From Bacteroidota bacterium (GTDB lineage: Bacteria; Bacteroidota; Bacteroidia; Chitinophagales; Saprospiraceae): DNA of 64,000 nt. Each line of letters opens with the position of its first letter. Positions within the stretch are counted from its first letter, which is position 1. The notes beneath the pieces are model-generated. The model saw nothing but the letters and a program-made list of their open reading frames with translations. It did no database searches and was not told the DNA's origin. Of the stretch, positions 7,198-16,989 are shown piece by piece. The translations under genes and the position numbers were made by a program. Location: the NCBI GenBank assembly GCA_030147525.1, contig JASBVF010000020.1:124001-188000 (forward strand), written 5' to 3'.

Positions 7198-8295
7198 TTA
7201 TACGTTTTCGTCTTGAATAATTGCAAATGGTGTTTTAAGTATAATTTTCATGTCGTACCAGAAGGAGTGTTTATCTGCATAAGTTACGTCAAGACCAATA
7301 CGCTCCTCGCTGGACATATCGTTTTTGCCTCTTTTGGTCACTTGCCAAAGTCCGGTCAGGCCAGCCGGTGCAAGGAAGCGTTTTGCCCAAATATCTCTTG
7401 TCAACAACTCCGCTTCATATACAGGGAGTGGCCTGTTACCTACGATTGACATGTCACCTTTCAAAATATTAAATAACTGAGGAAGTTCATCGATGCTTGT
7501 TTTCCTGATGATTCTTCCGACTTTGGTTACCCGCGGGTCATTGTTGAATTTTTTGAAAAGACCTCCGCCGGGGCTGTTGTTGTATTGATTCAAGTGATTG
7601 AGGTCTTTGAGTCTGTTATCGGCGTCACGATACATAGATCGGAACTTAAGGAAATCAAAAACCCTGTAGCCTGTACCTACCCGCTTTGACCGATAGATGA
7701 CAGGACCGGGGGATTCCAGTTTTATCAAAAGAGCAACCAGCAAAAGAAGCGGGCTGATCATGATTAAAACAAAGGATGCAAACAGCATGTCGAAGGCCCG
7801 CTTGGTAGGAGAGAAAAATGTTGGGAACTTCTCAATTTCATTGTTATGACTTGCCTCTATCTCCTGTTTGAAAGCTGTGAGGAATTCGATGCGTTGATGT
7901 AAAACTTCCCATTGAACAGGTACATCGTAATAGTCGTCGAAACCAAGGTGCAGGGCCTGAAGCTTATGGTTGAGCCCATCCCGGTTCATGGCGATCAAAG
8001 GAAGGTATTTGAGTTGCGGGTGATTTTTCAGGTTACTGAGCAGCAGAAACTTTTCCTCCTCCAAAAAAGCAAATTCACAAATTATTGCTGAGGGAAGGCT
8101 TGAGATATCTTGTTTTTCAATCGCTGCCTCCAACCATCGGAAAGCGACGAAGGAGTTTTCAAATTCCTTAATTCTAAATCCTTGCTCAATCCCTGAGTAG
8201 TTGATGAGGCATTCACTGAATGAGCCGTCAAAGCCCAAAACAATGATCTCATCACGTTCCATTGATCCCGAAAATAAAGGTAAAGCTGGGTTCAT
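7198..8295 (-). CDS. Pseudo-receiver / polyprenyl-phosphate sugar transferase fusion
   Basis: A 365-residue two-domain protein. Residues about 165-365 are a bacterial sugar transferase (WbaP/PssY-like), which moves a sugar-1-phosphate onto undecaprenyl phosphate and so starts polysaccharide repeat synthesis: 'KRAFD' (165-169), membrane helix (170-192), 'KFRSM' (217-221), 'DELPQL' (269-274), 'VGNRPLP' and 'GLTGLWQV'. Residues about 16-145 look like a response-regulator receiver fold, but the phosphoacceptor Asp appears to be Glu74 ('IICEF') and the conserved Lys after 'GFDDYYD' is Val. It therefore probably senses by protein contact rather than phosphorylation. A receiver-only regulator is encoded just upstream. 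A second possible start lies at 8262. Confidence 0.88.
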   Translation of the reverse strand: MNPALPLFSGSMERDEIIVLGFDGSFSECLINYSGIEQGFRIKEFENSFVAFRWLEAAIEKQDISSLPSAIICEFAFLEEEKFLLLSNLKNHPQLKYLPLIAMNRDGLNHKLQALHLGFDDYYDVPVQWEVLHQRIEFLTAFKQEIEASHNNEIEKFPTFFSPTKRAFDMLFASFVLIMISPLLLLVALLIKLESPGPVIYRSKRVGTGYRVFDFLKFRSMYRDADNRLKDLNHLNQYNNSPGGGLFKKFNNDPRVTKVGRIIRKTSIDELPQLFNILKGDMSIVGNRPLPVYEAELLTRDIWAKRFLAPAGLTGLWQVTKRGKNDMSSEERIGLDVTYADKHSFWYDMKIILKTPFAIIQDENV

Positions 8296-8377
8296 AGTGC
8301 CGTTTTTTTGTTACCGTGTTTGTAGATTTCTGTTTCCAGTCCGTATAATATGGTTTGATGAAAGGGGGTTGCACCTT

Positions 8378-8779
8378 TTAATTTAGTACTGCCCGAGCAT
8401 TGTATTGGAGCAGAGCAGTTTCAATTTTCTCTCTAAGTTTTATAGGATTAAATGGTTTGGTGAGGTAATCGTAAATACCCCAACGAAGACAATTTTTGAT
8501 ATCCTCCTCACCATCATTGCCAGAAACAACAATGACAGGAATGTCTCTGAAAAAACCACTTTGCCGAATGTTTTTAAGGAAATCAGTTCCGCTCAGGCGG
8601 GGCATACTCATATCGAGCAGAATCAGGTCGGGGAGGTTGCCGTGTACCAGCCAGGCCATGCCTTCCATCCCATCTTTTTTTGTAACTACCTCGTAGCTTT
8701 TACTAAGCATTGTTCCCAGGAGAAATCGAATACTGTCGTGATCTTCAATGATTAATATTTTCTTTTTAGAAATATTCAT
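8378..8779 (-). CDS. Receiver-only response regulator
   Basis: A 133-residue single receiver domain: acidic pair 'IEDHD' (11-15), phosphoacceptor Asp56 in 'LILLDMSMP', a Ser in 'VIVVSGND' and the Lys of 'YLTKPFNP'. It has no output domain, so it must act by protein interaction or phosphotransfer. It lies 82 bp upstream of the sugar transferase that carries a degenerate receiver domain, in the same direction, which suggests it controls the start of exopolysaccharide synthesis. A cognate kinase is not adjacent. Family assignment is certain; the partner is inferred from context only. Confidence 0.92.
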   Translation of the reverse strand: MNISKKKILIIEDHDSIRFLLGTMLSKSYEVVTKKDGMEGMAWLVHGNLPDLILLDMSMPRLSGTDFLKNIRQSGFFRDIPVIVVSGNDGEEDIKNCLRWGIYDYLTKPFNPIKLREKIETALLQYNARAVLN

Positions 8780-9342
8780 TGTAGTGTTTGTTTTGGTAAA
8801 TTGTCAAAAAGTGTTTGTCAAAATCCTTTGATAAAAGAATACACAGCAGGGTGAAGTTATGACCGAGGGAGAAACTAACTGGAGACGTACTAAATGCTGT
8901 TGTTATAAAACAACGAACTCAGATGTCATTTAATGAAGTGGGAGAGTTTTTCAAAAATACAACCTGCCGGTTAAGGGATAATGTAATTACGGGGAGTAAC
9001 TGTCAACTTTTAAGATGTCTGAATTAACGACGGGACAAATTTAAACCAGTTTATTGGGAAATGAAACTATCGGTCAAAACGAAAACTTGTCACAAATTTA
9101 GTAAAAAATTTAAAAAATAAAAAGCTATTGGTTGTGAATTTTATATAGTTTTCAACTTTTTAAAAACTTTTTGTATATTAATTATAGCTAAATCCAACCC
9201 TTTTTTCCAGTCACATAAAATTACATTTTGGGTAAAAATTTATGCCCTAACACTGCATTTACTGCCCGACCTCCCGGTTTTCTCCGAATAATATGATTTA
9301 GACGGGAGGGCAGTTAGCAGGTAACAACTATCTGAAGTTTCT
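8780..9342. other. AT-rich intergenic region
   Basis: About 560 bases with no plausible gene on either strand. The part next to 8780 must carry the promoter of the polysaccharide cluster; the word TGTTTGT occurs twice there. The far end holds the hairpin listed at 9261-9314. Confidence 0.6.
9261..9314 (-). terminator. Possible terminator-type hairpin after the EVE gene
   Basis: ACTGCC and CTCCCG (9261-9266 and 9271-9276) pair with CGGGAG and GGCAGT (9303-9314), a 12-bp stem with one four-base bulge, about 30 bases past the stop of the EVE-domain gene. There is no T-tract, so termination is only a guess. Confidence 0.35.
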
Positions 9343-9756
9343 TTAAAGTTTAGTTTGACCTAATTCGAGAATTTTTTTAAATTCTAATGGTTCTAGTGAC
9401 ATGACAGAAAGCCTTCCTATTCGGACAAGTGCAATATTTTGAAGTGAATCCTCTGCTTTCACTTCCTGAAGGCTCACTGGTTTTGAGAGTGGCTTTACCG
9501 GCACTAATTCTACTACCGACCAATCGCCTTTTTCGGCTGTCGGGTCAGGATAATGCTCTTTGTCAACCTTACTGATGCCTACAACTTCTTTGTCGTTGAC
9601 GCTGTGATAAAAAAGTACGAGATCACCTTTTTTCATCAGTCTCAGGTTGTTACGGGCTGCATAGTTGCGAACACCGTCCCACATTGTACGACCCTCTTTT
9701 TGCAAGTCCTGAAAACTGTACTCGCCGGGTTCTGATTTTACAAGCCAATAATTCAT
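9343..9756 (-). CDS. EVE domain-containing protein
   Basis: A 137-residue protein that is a single EVE domain (PUA-like fold; thymocyte nuclear protein 1/YTH-related). It starts with the family's 'MNYWLVKSEPGEYSF' and has 'WDGVRNYAARNNL' (26-38), 'KGDLVLFYHS' and 'VGISKVDKEHYPDPTA'. EVE domains bind modified bases in DNA or RNA through an aromatic cage, and stand-alone bacterial members often sit beside RNA-modification or translation genes. Here the upstream gene, 35 bp away in the same direction, is a SpoU-type RNA methyltransferase. The ligand cannot be told from the sequence. Confidence 0.93.
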   Translation of the reverse strand: MNYWLVKSEPGEYSFQDLQKEGRTMWDGVRNYAARNNLRLMKKGDLVLFYHSVNDKEVVGISKVDKEHYPDPTAEKGDWSVVELVPVKPLSKPVSLQEVKAEDSLQNIALVRIGRLSVMSLEPLEFKKILELGQTKL

Positions 9757-9791
9757 AAAGGTAAAGTGTTTGATTAAAGCGGTTTAAGGTT

Positions 9792-10322
9792 TTAAAACCT
9801 GATTTTTTTAAATAAATCCCATACAACAACACCGATGGAAACGGCGATATTCAGTGAATGTTTAGTTCCAAACTGAGGAATTTCCAAACAACCATCCACA
9901 ACCTCCATCGCCTCATCGCTGACGCCTCCTACTTCGTTACCGAAGATCAGCGCATATTTTTCCCCTGGTTCAAATTGAAAGTTTTGCAACTCCACTGCTC
10001 CTTCAGCCTGCTCAACCGCCAGCACCGTCCAGCCCTCTTTTTTCAATTTTTCAATGGCCTCCAGCGGTGTGGAAAAATGGGCCCAGGAAATGGTATCGGT
10101 AGCTCCCAGTGCTGTTTTTAAAATTTCACGGTGTGGGGGTGTAGCTGTGATGCCACAGAGATAAATTTGCGTGATGGCAAAAGCGTCGGCAGTCCGGAAA
10201 GCGGAACCTACATTGAGTGCCGAACGCACGTTGTCCATCACCAGTGTTAGTGGCGTCTTTTCTTTTGATTCAAAATCCGCCGGCGACAGTCTGCCCAATT
10301 CTTCCATGCTTAATTTTCGCAT
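9792..10322 (-). CDS. SpoU/TrmH family RNA 2'-O-methyltransferase
   Basis: A 176-residue SPOUT-class methyltransferase that transfers a methyl group from S-adenosylmethionine to a ribose 2'-OH in tRNA or rRNA. All three knot motifs are visible: motif 1 'NVGSAFRTADAF' (about 37-48), motif 2 'ALIFGNEVGGVSDE' (about 123-136) and motif 3 'IPQFGTKHSLNIAVSIGV'. It lacks the extra RNA-binding domains of rRNA enzymes, which favours a tRNA substrate, but this is not decisive. Its start overlaps the end of the upstream membrane glycosyltransferase gene by 13 bases, suggesting translational coupling. Confidence 0.92.
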   Translation of the reverse strand: MRKLSMEELGRLSPADFESKEKTPLTLVMDNVRSALNVGSAFRTADAFAITQIYLCGITATPPHREILKTALGATDTISWAHFSTPLEAIEKLKKEGWTVLAVEQAEGAVELQNFQFEPGEKYALIFGNEVGGVSDEAMEVVDGCLEIPQFGTKHSLNIAVSIGVVVWDLFKKIRF

Positions 10323-11751
10323 TCTTTGTCAGGATTTTTATATAAAATGATGCTAACACCTCTTCGCTCCTGCCTGAAAACCTCCGGCCAGCGCCTTTCC
10401 AGTTCATCGATTTCCTCATCTGCAAAATCGTTCATAATATTCGAATAAAGAATGTAGCAATTCGCAGCAAGGTCTTTTGGAATAAAGCCCTCTCCCACCC
10501 CATTCAGTTCCACATTCTCACGTGGGCCGATATTGGGAAATGCCGTTCCCACCTTATTATAAGGAATAGCAGCATTTTGAATAAAATCCTGCGCTTGCTG
10601 TTGCAGGCTGTACCATGGCAAGTGCGCCAGCGTACTATCCCAGCCTTGCGATATTTTTTTTGGGTAAACCCAAAGGTTGCCGGTCAGCAAACCGGCCACA
10701 GCAAGCAGGTAAAAAAACTTCGGGAACGCAGCCGGGGATTCATGTTGCTCTTTTGGAAAAGAAATCGAAAGCAGGTAAAAGGTCAGAAAATTTAACGATA
10801 AAAAAACCGGCAAAAGATAACGATGGGCAAGCAGTCCTTTGTGCAAAAGCTGTGATGGGACCAGCGCAATGAAGAGGACAAAAAATAACATCACAAGTTG
10901 CCACCCGATATGATGGCAATTGAACCGGGGAAGCTTCCAACGTTTGTTTTTTAAAAGAATAAAAGCAACCCCTGCCAACGCAACCCAGACAAACACCCGC
11001 CCAAAATCAAGCATCCTCCAGCCAAGTACAGCGACATTTTTGATAAAACCCTGCAAATCGACTCGTTCGAAGCTGGGCGCCCAGACAGAGTTTTCATGGT
11101 AGCCGATCCAGCCGGTTTGCTGCCAGTGATAAAAGAGGAACCCGGCGCTTACAATCCCACCCGGCAGGAAAGGTAAGACTTTTTGAATGGCGTTTTTAAA
11201 ATCCAATTTTTCACTCATCAGCCAGGAAAACAGGTACAGCGCAACCCCGATCATCATCCCACGCATACTGATAAGTCCAAGTCCAATGACTGCCAGGACA
11301 AGCCATCCCTTTTTTTGTTCCCACACGGCCCACAGCCCCATCAGAAAAAAGCAGGCCAGCGGCACGTCAGGGCTGACCAGGACGCTCTGCCCTGCCAGTA
11401 CCGGATCGGAGAAACACAGCAGGACCAACCAGGGAGCCTGGCGTTTGCCTGCAATTTTTTCGCCTGTTTTAAATAGAAAAAAGACAAGCCCCAAAAGAAA
11501 CGGAAACATGGCGAAGTGGCTCACTGTCAGCGTTTTACCGAACAGCTTCCACATTGCGGCAAGATACATGCCGAAGGCAGGCGGATGCCCACTGTCGATG
11601 ACTTCCGGCAGGAGTAGTGACTGAAAGTTGGTGTCATAGTAAAAGTGAGCATGCTTGGACGCAAGCTGCACCGTATCCCAGAAAAAGGGGTGGTTGCGCA
11701 CCAAAAAGGTGCCTGCCAAAACCGCCAAATAAAATGGTATTTGCCTCAACA

Positions 11752-11752
<1 letters not shown>
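10310..11752 (-). CDS. GT39-like membrane glycosyltransferase (GT-C fold)
   Basis: A 480-residue polytopic inner membrane protein of the ArnT/dolichyl-phosphate-mannosyltransferase superfamily. It shows an early luminal loop with an acidic residue ('FFWDTVQLA'), 'SGHPPAFGMYLAAMW' typical of the second conserved loop, and about ten membrane segments, then a soluble C-terminal tail. Such enzymes transfer sugars from polyprenyl-phosphate donors to lipids or proteins on the outer face of the membrane. Its ATG overlaps the stop codon of pyrG in a TAATG arrangement (11750-11754), and its end overlaps the methyltransferase gene. The substrate is unknown and the link to pyrG is probably only co-transcription. 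Confidence 0.82.
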
Positions 11753-13407
<1,655 letters not shown>

Positions 13408-13425
13408 TCATTTTGTTACGGGGCG

Positions 13426-13433
13426 CAAAGGTA
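13426..13433 (-). promoter_or_regulatory. Bacteroidota -7 element for pyrG
   Basis: On the minus strand this reads TACCTTTG followed by CGCC, a textbook Bacteroidota -7 box, about 70 bases before the pyrG start. The -33 element is not obvious. Confidence 0.6.
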
Positions 13434-13487
13434 GGAAAAAGGCCAACGGCGGACGGTGGCCAGCGGACGATTTTTTCCACAAAGTTT

Positions 13488-14036
13488 TTAACGGGGCTTC
13501 CAGATCACTTCTTCCGCCCCTGCATCATGACCGATTTTTCTGGATAAAACAAACAGGTAGTCGGAAAGGCGGTTGAGGTATTGCAGCACCATTGGCTCCA
13601 CCTTTTCATCGTGATTCAATGCAACGACCAACCGCTCAGCACGGCGGCAAACGCAGCGGGCTACGTGGCAAAAAGAGACCGAGGGATGCCCACCGGGCAG
13701 AATGAAATTTTTTAATGCCGGCAACTGTGCCTCCATGCTGTCTATTTCACTTTCAAGCACCTGAATGTCAGCCTGGGTGATATCTGGCGGTGTTAAATTT
13801 TTAGCAGGATCGCTGGCAAGGTTGGCGCCTACGGCAAAAAGACGGTCCTGAACATCCTTCAAAATCTGGCGGAGATGTTCATCTTTTAGAGAATCCCGCA
13901 CCACACCGATGTAGGAATTCAACTCATCGACCGTACCGTATGACTCAATACGAAGATGGCTTTTGGACAAGCGGCGGCCTCCGAAGAGACCCGTTTCACC
14001 GGCGTCGCCGGTTTTTGTGTATATTTTAAAGGCCAT
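13488..14036 (-). CDS. Cob(I)alamin adenosyltransferase, PduO type
   Basis: A 182-residue ATP:corrinoid adenosyltransferase of the PduO/MMAB family, which makes adenosylcobalamin from cob(I)alamin and ATP. The N-terminal ATP-binding signature 'IYTKTGDAGETGLFGG' (5-20), the arginine-rich 'RCVCRRAERLVVALN' and the C-terminal 'YLNRLSDYLFVLSR' are all present. Adenosylcobalamin is the cofactor of methylmalonyl-CoA mutase, encoded far off in this window (50233-52365). The gene is followed by pyrG and preceded by a LolD-type ATPase gene. Assignment is certain; corrinoid source (synthesis or uptake) is not shown. Confidence 0.95.
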   Translation of the reverse strand: MAFKIYTKTGDAGETGLFGGRRLSKSHLRIESYGTVDELNSYIGVVRDSLKDEHLRQILKDVQDRLFAVGANLASDPAKNLTPPDITQADIQVLESEIDSMEAQLPALKNFILPGGHPSVSFCHVARCVCRRAERLVVALNHDEKVEPMVLQYLNRLSDYLFVLSRKIGHDAGAEEVIWKPR

Positions 14037-14106
14037 GTTTTTGGAAATTGGGATTGGCGATCGGGAAAATATTCAATTACTGATACCCAACAACCAATAC
14101 CATGTG

Positions 14107-14820
14107 TTACGCCGAGACTAACACTTTTGCAGGATTTGGGTTCACCTCATCGGAAGAAACCAGTCCGTCGATGAGCCGGACAACCCGATGGGCGTACTCA
14201 GCAATATCGGGTTCGTGTGTGACAAGCACGATAGTGTTACCGGCATCGTGAATTTGCTCAAAAAGTCCAATGATCTCGTAAGAAGTTTTGGAGTCAAGGT
14301 TTCCCGTGGGCTCATCTGCCAGAATGATACTCGGATCATTTACGAGCGCTCGGGCCACCGCAACACGCTGCCGTTGTCCACCGGAAAGCTCATTGGGTTT
14401 GTGATCCATCCGGTCAGCCAACCCCACGGCTTCCAGCACGTGGCGGGCTTTGTCCTGGCGCTCAGCTTTGCTCATGCCGGCGTAAACGAGCGGCAAAGCC
14501 ACATTGTCGAGTGCCGACAGACGGGGCAGCAGGTTAAAAGTTTGAAAGACAAACCCGATCTCCTTGTTCCGAACTTCTGCCAGTTCTCCATCGTCCATTG
14601 TACTGACGTTTATCCCGTTTAAAATGTAATCGCCGGAAGTGGGTGTGTCCAGGCAGCCGATAAGGTTCATCAGCGTGGATTTTCCTGAACCGGATGGCCC
14701 CATCAGCGCCACATATTCGTTTTTTGAAATATCCAGGTCAACGCCCTGGAGGGCGTTCACTACGTTGGCGCCCATGTAGTAGATTTTCTTGAGATTACGA
14801 ACGGAAATAATGGATTGCAT
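14107..14820 (-). CDS. ABC transporter ATP-binding protein, LolD/MacB type
   Basis: A 237-residue ATPase subunit with Walker A 'GPSGSGKST' (41-49), Q-loop '[14 protein letters not shown]', signature '[10 protein letters not shown]' (145-154), Walker B '[12 protein letters not shown]' (165-176) and H-loop 'LVTHEPD'. The 'TGNLDS' sequence and small size place it in the LolD/MacB/FtsE group, which drives lipoprotein release, macrolide export or envelope mechanotransmission rather than import. No FtsX/MacB-type permease gene is next to it, so its partner must be elsewhere. Neighbours are gatC upstream and the cobalamin adenosyltransferase downstream. Confidence 0.93.
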   Translation of the reverse strand: MQSIISVRNLKKIYYMGANVVNALQGVDLDISKNEYVALMGPSGSGKSTLMNLIGCLDTPTSGDYILNGINVSTMDDGELAEVRNKEIGFVFQTFNLLPRLSALDNVALPLVYAGMSKAERQDKARHVLEAVGLADRMDHKPNELSGGQRQRVAVARALVNDPSIILADEPTGNLDSKTSYEIIGLFEQIHDAGNTIVLVTHEPDIAEYAHRVVRLIDGLVSSDEVNPNPAKVLVSA

Positions 14821-14885
14821 AATTGATGGTTGCTGGCTGAAGGTCAGTTGCTAACCATGTCATTCTCAACTGTCCAGCCATAAAT

Positions 14886-15170
14886 TTACATGACTTTCGG
14901 AACCTTGAAATAGCGCTCGTCTTTATCGGGCGCATTGGCAAGTGCCGCTTCCTGGCTCACCTGGTATTTGATTTCATCCTCCCGAAGCGTATTTTCCACA
15001 TCGTTGATGTAAACAAGCGGCTCAACGTTAGAGGTATCAAGCTGCTCCAGCTTTTCCACCATGGCGAGGATTTTATTCAAATCACCGGTAAGTTGTGATC
15101 TTTCATCTTCTGAAAGTTCCAGGCGAGCTAAAGTTTCAAGTTTTAAAATTAGTGATCTATCTACCTGCAT
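14886..15170 (-). CDS. gatC: Asp-tRNA(Asn)/Glu-tRNA(Gln) amidotransferase subunit C
   Basis: A 94-residue GatC, the small stabilising subunit of the GatCAB complex that amidates misacylated Glu-tRNA(Gln) and Asp-tRNA(Asn). Typical features: 'LILKLETLARLELSEDE' at the N terminus, 'LNKILAMVEKLEQLDTSNVEPL' in the middle, and the short acidic 'LREDE' followed by 'NAPDKDERYFKVPKVM' at the C terminus. gatA and gatB are not in the window, which is usual in Bacteroidota, where gatC often stands apart. Confidence 0.95.
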   Translation of the reverse strand: MQVDRSLILKLETLARLELSEDERSQLTGDLNKILAMVEKLEQLDTSNVEPLVYINDVENTLREDEIKYQVSQEAALANAPDKDERYFKVPKVM

Positions 15171-15337
15171 AATGACTTTTTAGATGACTGGTTACGTTTT
15201 TTAGAGGTAAAAGTTTTTTGACGGCTCCTTGCTGCCAGCTGTTTTTGTGAAACAACAAAATGAACATTCCGGCTTTTCGGCCATTAATCAAGCTCGTTTT
15301 TTCTATTTTCGTGCCCGAAAATGTAAACCTAGCCTTG

Positions 15338-15970
15338 ATGGATATTTCAAAAATCAAACATATTGCAATTGCCGGAAACATCGGCGCAGGCAAAACTACG
15401 CTTTGTGAAAAACTTTCCCGCCATTTTGGATGGGAATCACATTTCGAAAGCACGGACGACAACCCCTACCTCGCTGATTTCTACCACGACATGCAGCGCT
15501 GGTCGTTTAATCTTCAAATCTATTTTTTAAACAATCGATACCAGCAAGTACTCAACATCCTGCAAGGTGACCGGACAGTCATTCAGGATCGCACTATCTA
15601 TGAAGATGCCTACATATTTGCGCCTAACCTTCATGACATGGGCCTGATGACAACCCGTGATTTTGAAAATTACTTTAGCCTTTTCAAAACCATGTCCTCA
15701 CAAATCCAGTCACCTGACCTGCTCATTTACCTGAGGGCCAGCGTTTCCACGCTTGTCTCTCACATCCAGGCAAGGGGCAGAGACTACGAAGGCACCATGA
15801 GCCTCGACTACCTGAAGCGACTCAACCAGCGCTACGAGCAATTCATTGCCGACTACACGGAAGGCAAGCTACTTATTATCAATTCTGATGAAGTGGATTT
15901 TCAGAACAATCCGGAAGATCTCGGCAAGGTCGTGAACCTGGTACAAGCCGAGTTGCACGGGTTGTTTTAA
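15338..15970 (+). CDS. Deoxynucleoside kinase
   Basis: A 210-residue kinase of the deoxyadenosine/deoxyguanosine/thymidine-kinase-2-like family, which phosphorylates deoxynucleosides for nucleotide salvage. The P-loop is 'GNIGAGKT' (13-20); the substrate-site motif 'DRTIYEDAYIFA', the 'LIYLRAS' strand and the LID arginines in 'QARGRDYEGTMSLDYL' follow. The ATG at 15338 is chosen because the P-loop should lie within about 15 residues of the N terminus; an upstream ATG at 15260 would add a hydrophobic stretch not found in the family. It is divergent from gatC. The preferred base cannot be told. Confidence 0.93.
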   Translation: MDISKIKHIAIAGNIGAGKTTLCEKLSRHFGWESHFESTDDNPYLADFYHDMQRWSFNLQIYFLNNRYQQVLNILQGDRTVIQDRTIYEDAYIFAPNLHDMGLMTTRDFENYFSLFKTMSSQIQSPDLLIYLRASVSTLVSHIQARGRDYEGTMSLDYLKRLNQRYEQFIADYTEGKLLIINSDEVDFQNNPEDLGKVVNLVQAELHGLF

Positions 15971-16002
15971 AGGCATAAAATGCTTACCTTTTCATGGCGT
16001 TT

Positions 16003-16194
16003 TTACGGTACAACAGGCGGAGGAGCATCAGATTCGCCAGAGAAAAACTCCTGAATGAAACCCGGGAAATAATTTCCCAAATCAGAACCGTAAACTACGG
16101 CTGCAGCAACGGCAAGATGCAGCGTTACCGCTACCCAAAAGGCAAATGCCCGCCGGCTGCGGGCTGCTTTTTCAAATTTCCTGTTAGTCATCAT
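16003..16194 (-). CDS. Small single-helix membrane protein, unknown
   Basis: A 63-residue frame with a basic N terminus ('NRKFEKAARSRRAF'), one clear membrane helix (about residues 17-36, 'AFWVAVTLHLAVAAAVVYG') and a proline-rich acidic tail ending 'DAPPPVVP'. Positive-inside charges predict the N terminus in the cytoplasm. It lies tail-to-tail with the deoxynucleoside kinase gene and head-to-head with the DinB-like gene. The protein-like composition argues that it is real, but no family was recognised. Two adjacent ATG codons (16194 and 16191) could serve as start. Confidence 0.55.
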   Translation of the reverse strand: MMTNRKFEKAARSRRAFAFWVAVTLHLAVAAAVVYGSDLGNYFPGFIQEFFSGESDAPPPVVP

Positions 16195-16322
16195 GTCGTC
16201 TGAGTTTTGGTTATTTTGAAAAACGAAGACGACCAATTCTTATTTTCCACAGCTGCCTATTAGCGTATTTTTTAATATTTCTTTCTTAATTTTTAAAATT
16301 ACTGAAACAAACTCCCCCTGCC

Positions 16323-16793
16323 ATGACAACAATAGAACAACTTTCCGGCTCTTTTCAGGACTTTTTCAACGGCGACCCATGGTTCGGCGATAATTACACC
16401 AAAATTATTTCAGACATCACGCCAGAAGAAGCCCTTTCCCTCCCCGGCAACCAGCACTCCATCGCCCGCATACTCTGGCACATGGTCAAATGGCGGAAAG
16501 CACTTGCCGAAAGGCTGCTCGGCAACCTCGACTTTCGGGCAGATGTTGCTGATGAGGATAATTGGCGGGATATTTCATCACTCAACCACTCCAGTTGGGA
16601 TGAAGCAAAAAAACAATTCGAAGCACTTCAGAGAGTGATCGTTTCTGAAATGCGAAAACGCAATGATGTTTTCCTCGACAAGGAGTTTTTACCCGGAAAA
16701 ACCTTTCGCTGGCTGAGTATGGGCGTCATCCAGCACGATATTTATCATCTTGGTCAAATCGCATTTTTAAAATCCCTGCTACGGAAAAGCTGA
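16323..16793 (+). CDS. DinB/YfiT-like four-helix metalloenzyme fold protein
   Basis: A 156-residue protein of the DinB-like superfamily: a four-helix bundle that usually binds one divalent metal by three histidines. Visible here are 'QHSIARILWHMVKWRKAL' in the second helix region and 'GVIQHDIYHLGQIAFLKSLL' at the C terminus, which gives the HxxxH pair. Family members include bacillithiol- or mycothiol-dependent thiol transferases and many of unknown role. It stands alone; the rhodopsin gene converges on it from the right with two hairpins between. Substrate unknown. Confidence 0.88.
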   Translation: MTTIEQLSGSFQDFFNGDPWFGDNYTKIISDITPEEALSLPGNQHSIARILWHMVKWRKALAERLLGNLDFRADVADEDNWRDISSLNHSSWDEAKKQFEALQRVIVSEMRKRNDVFLDKEFLPGKTFRWLSMGVIQHDIYHLGQIAFLKSLLRKS

Positions 16794-16910
16794 AATTAGA
16801 ACCGGGAAATTACCCGGCACCTGGCAAGTCAATTTCCTGGCTTGTAGCCTGTTTTGCATCAGCTGTTATAGTGAATCTCGCTCAAACAAATCCCGCATTT
16901 GACCCAAACT

Positions 16911-16942
16911 GAAAAGCTCCTGCCGACAAGCCGGCAGGAGCT
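16911..16942 (-). terminator. Intrinsic terminator of the rhodopsin gene
   Basis: The 11-bp stem AGCTCCTGCCG (16915-16925) and CGGCAGGAGCT (16932-16942) is perfect, with a six-base loop, and on the minus strand is followed by TTTTC. It lies 48 bases past the rhodopsin stop. Confidence 0.75.
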
Positions 16943-16989
16943 CTAATAAAAGGAATCTGAAATTCACTTAATAATTTGGCGCAAAGCAG

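Noticed and set aside
16802-16817. Terminator for the DinB-like gene (CCGGG/CCCGG hairpin)
   Set aside because: Stem of only five base pairs and no T-run follows.
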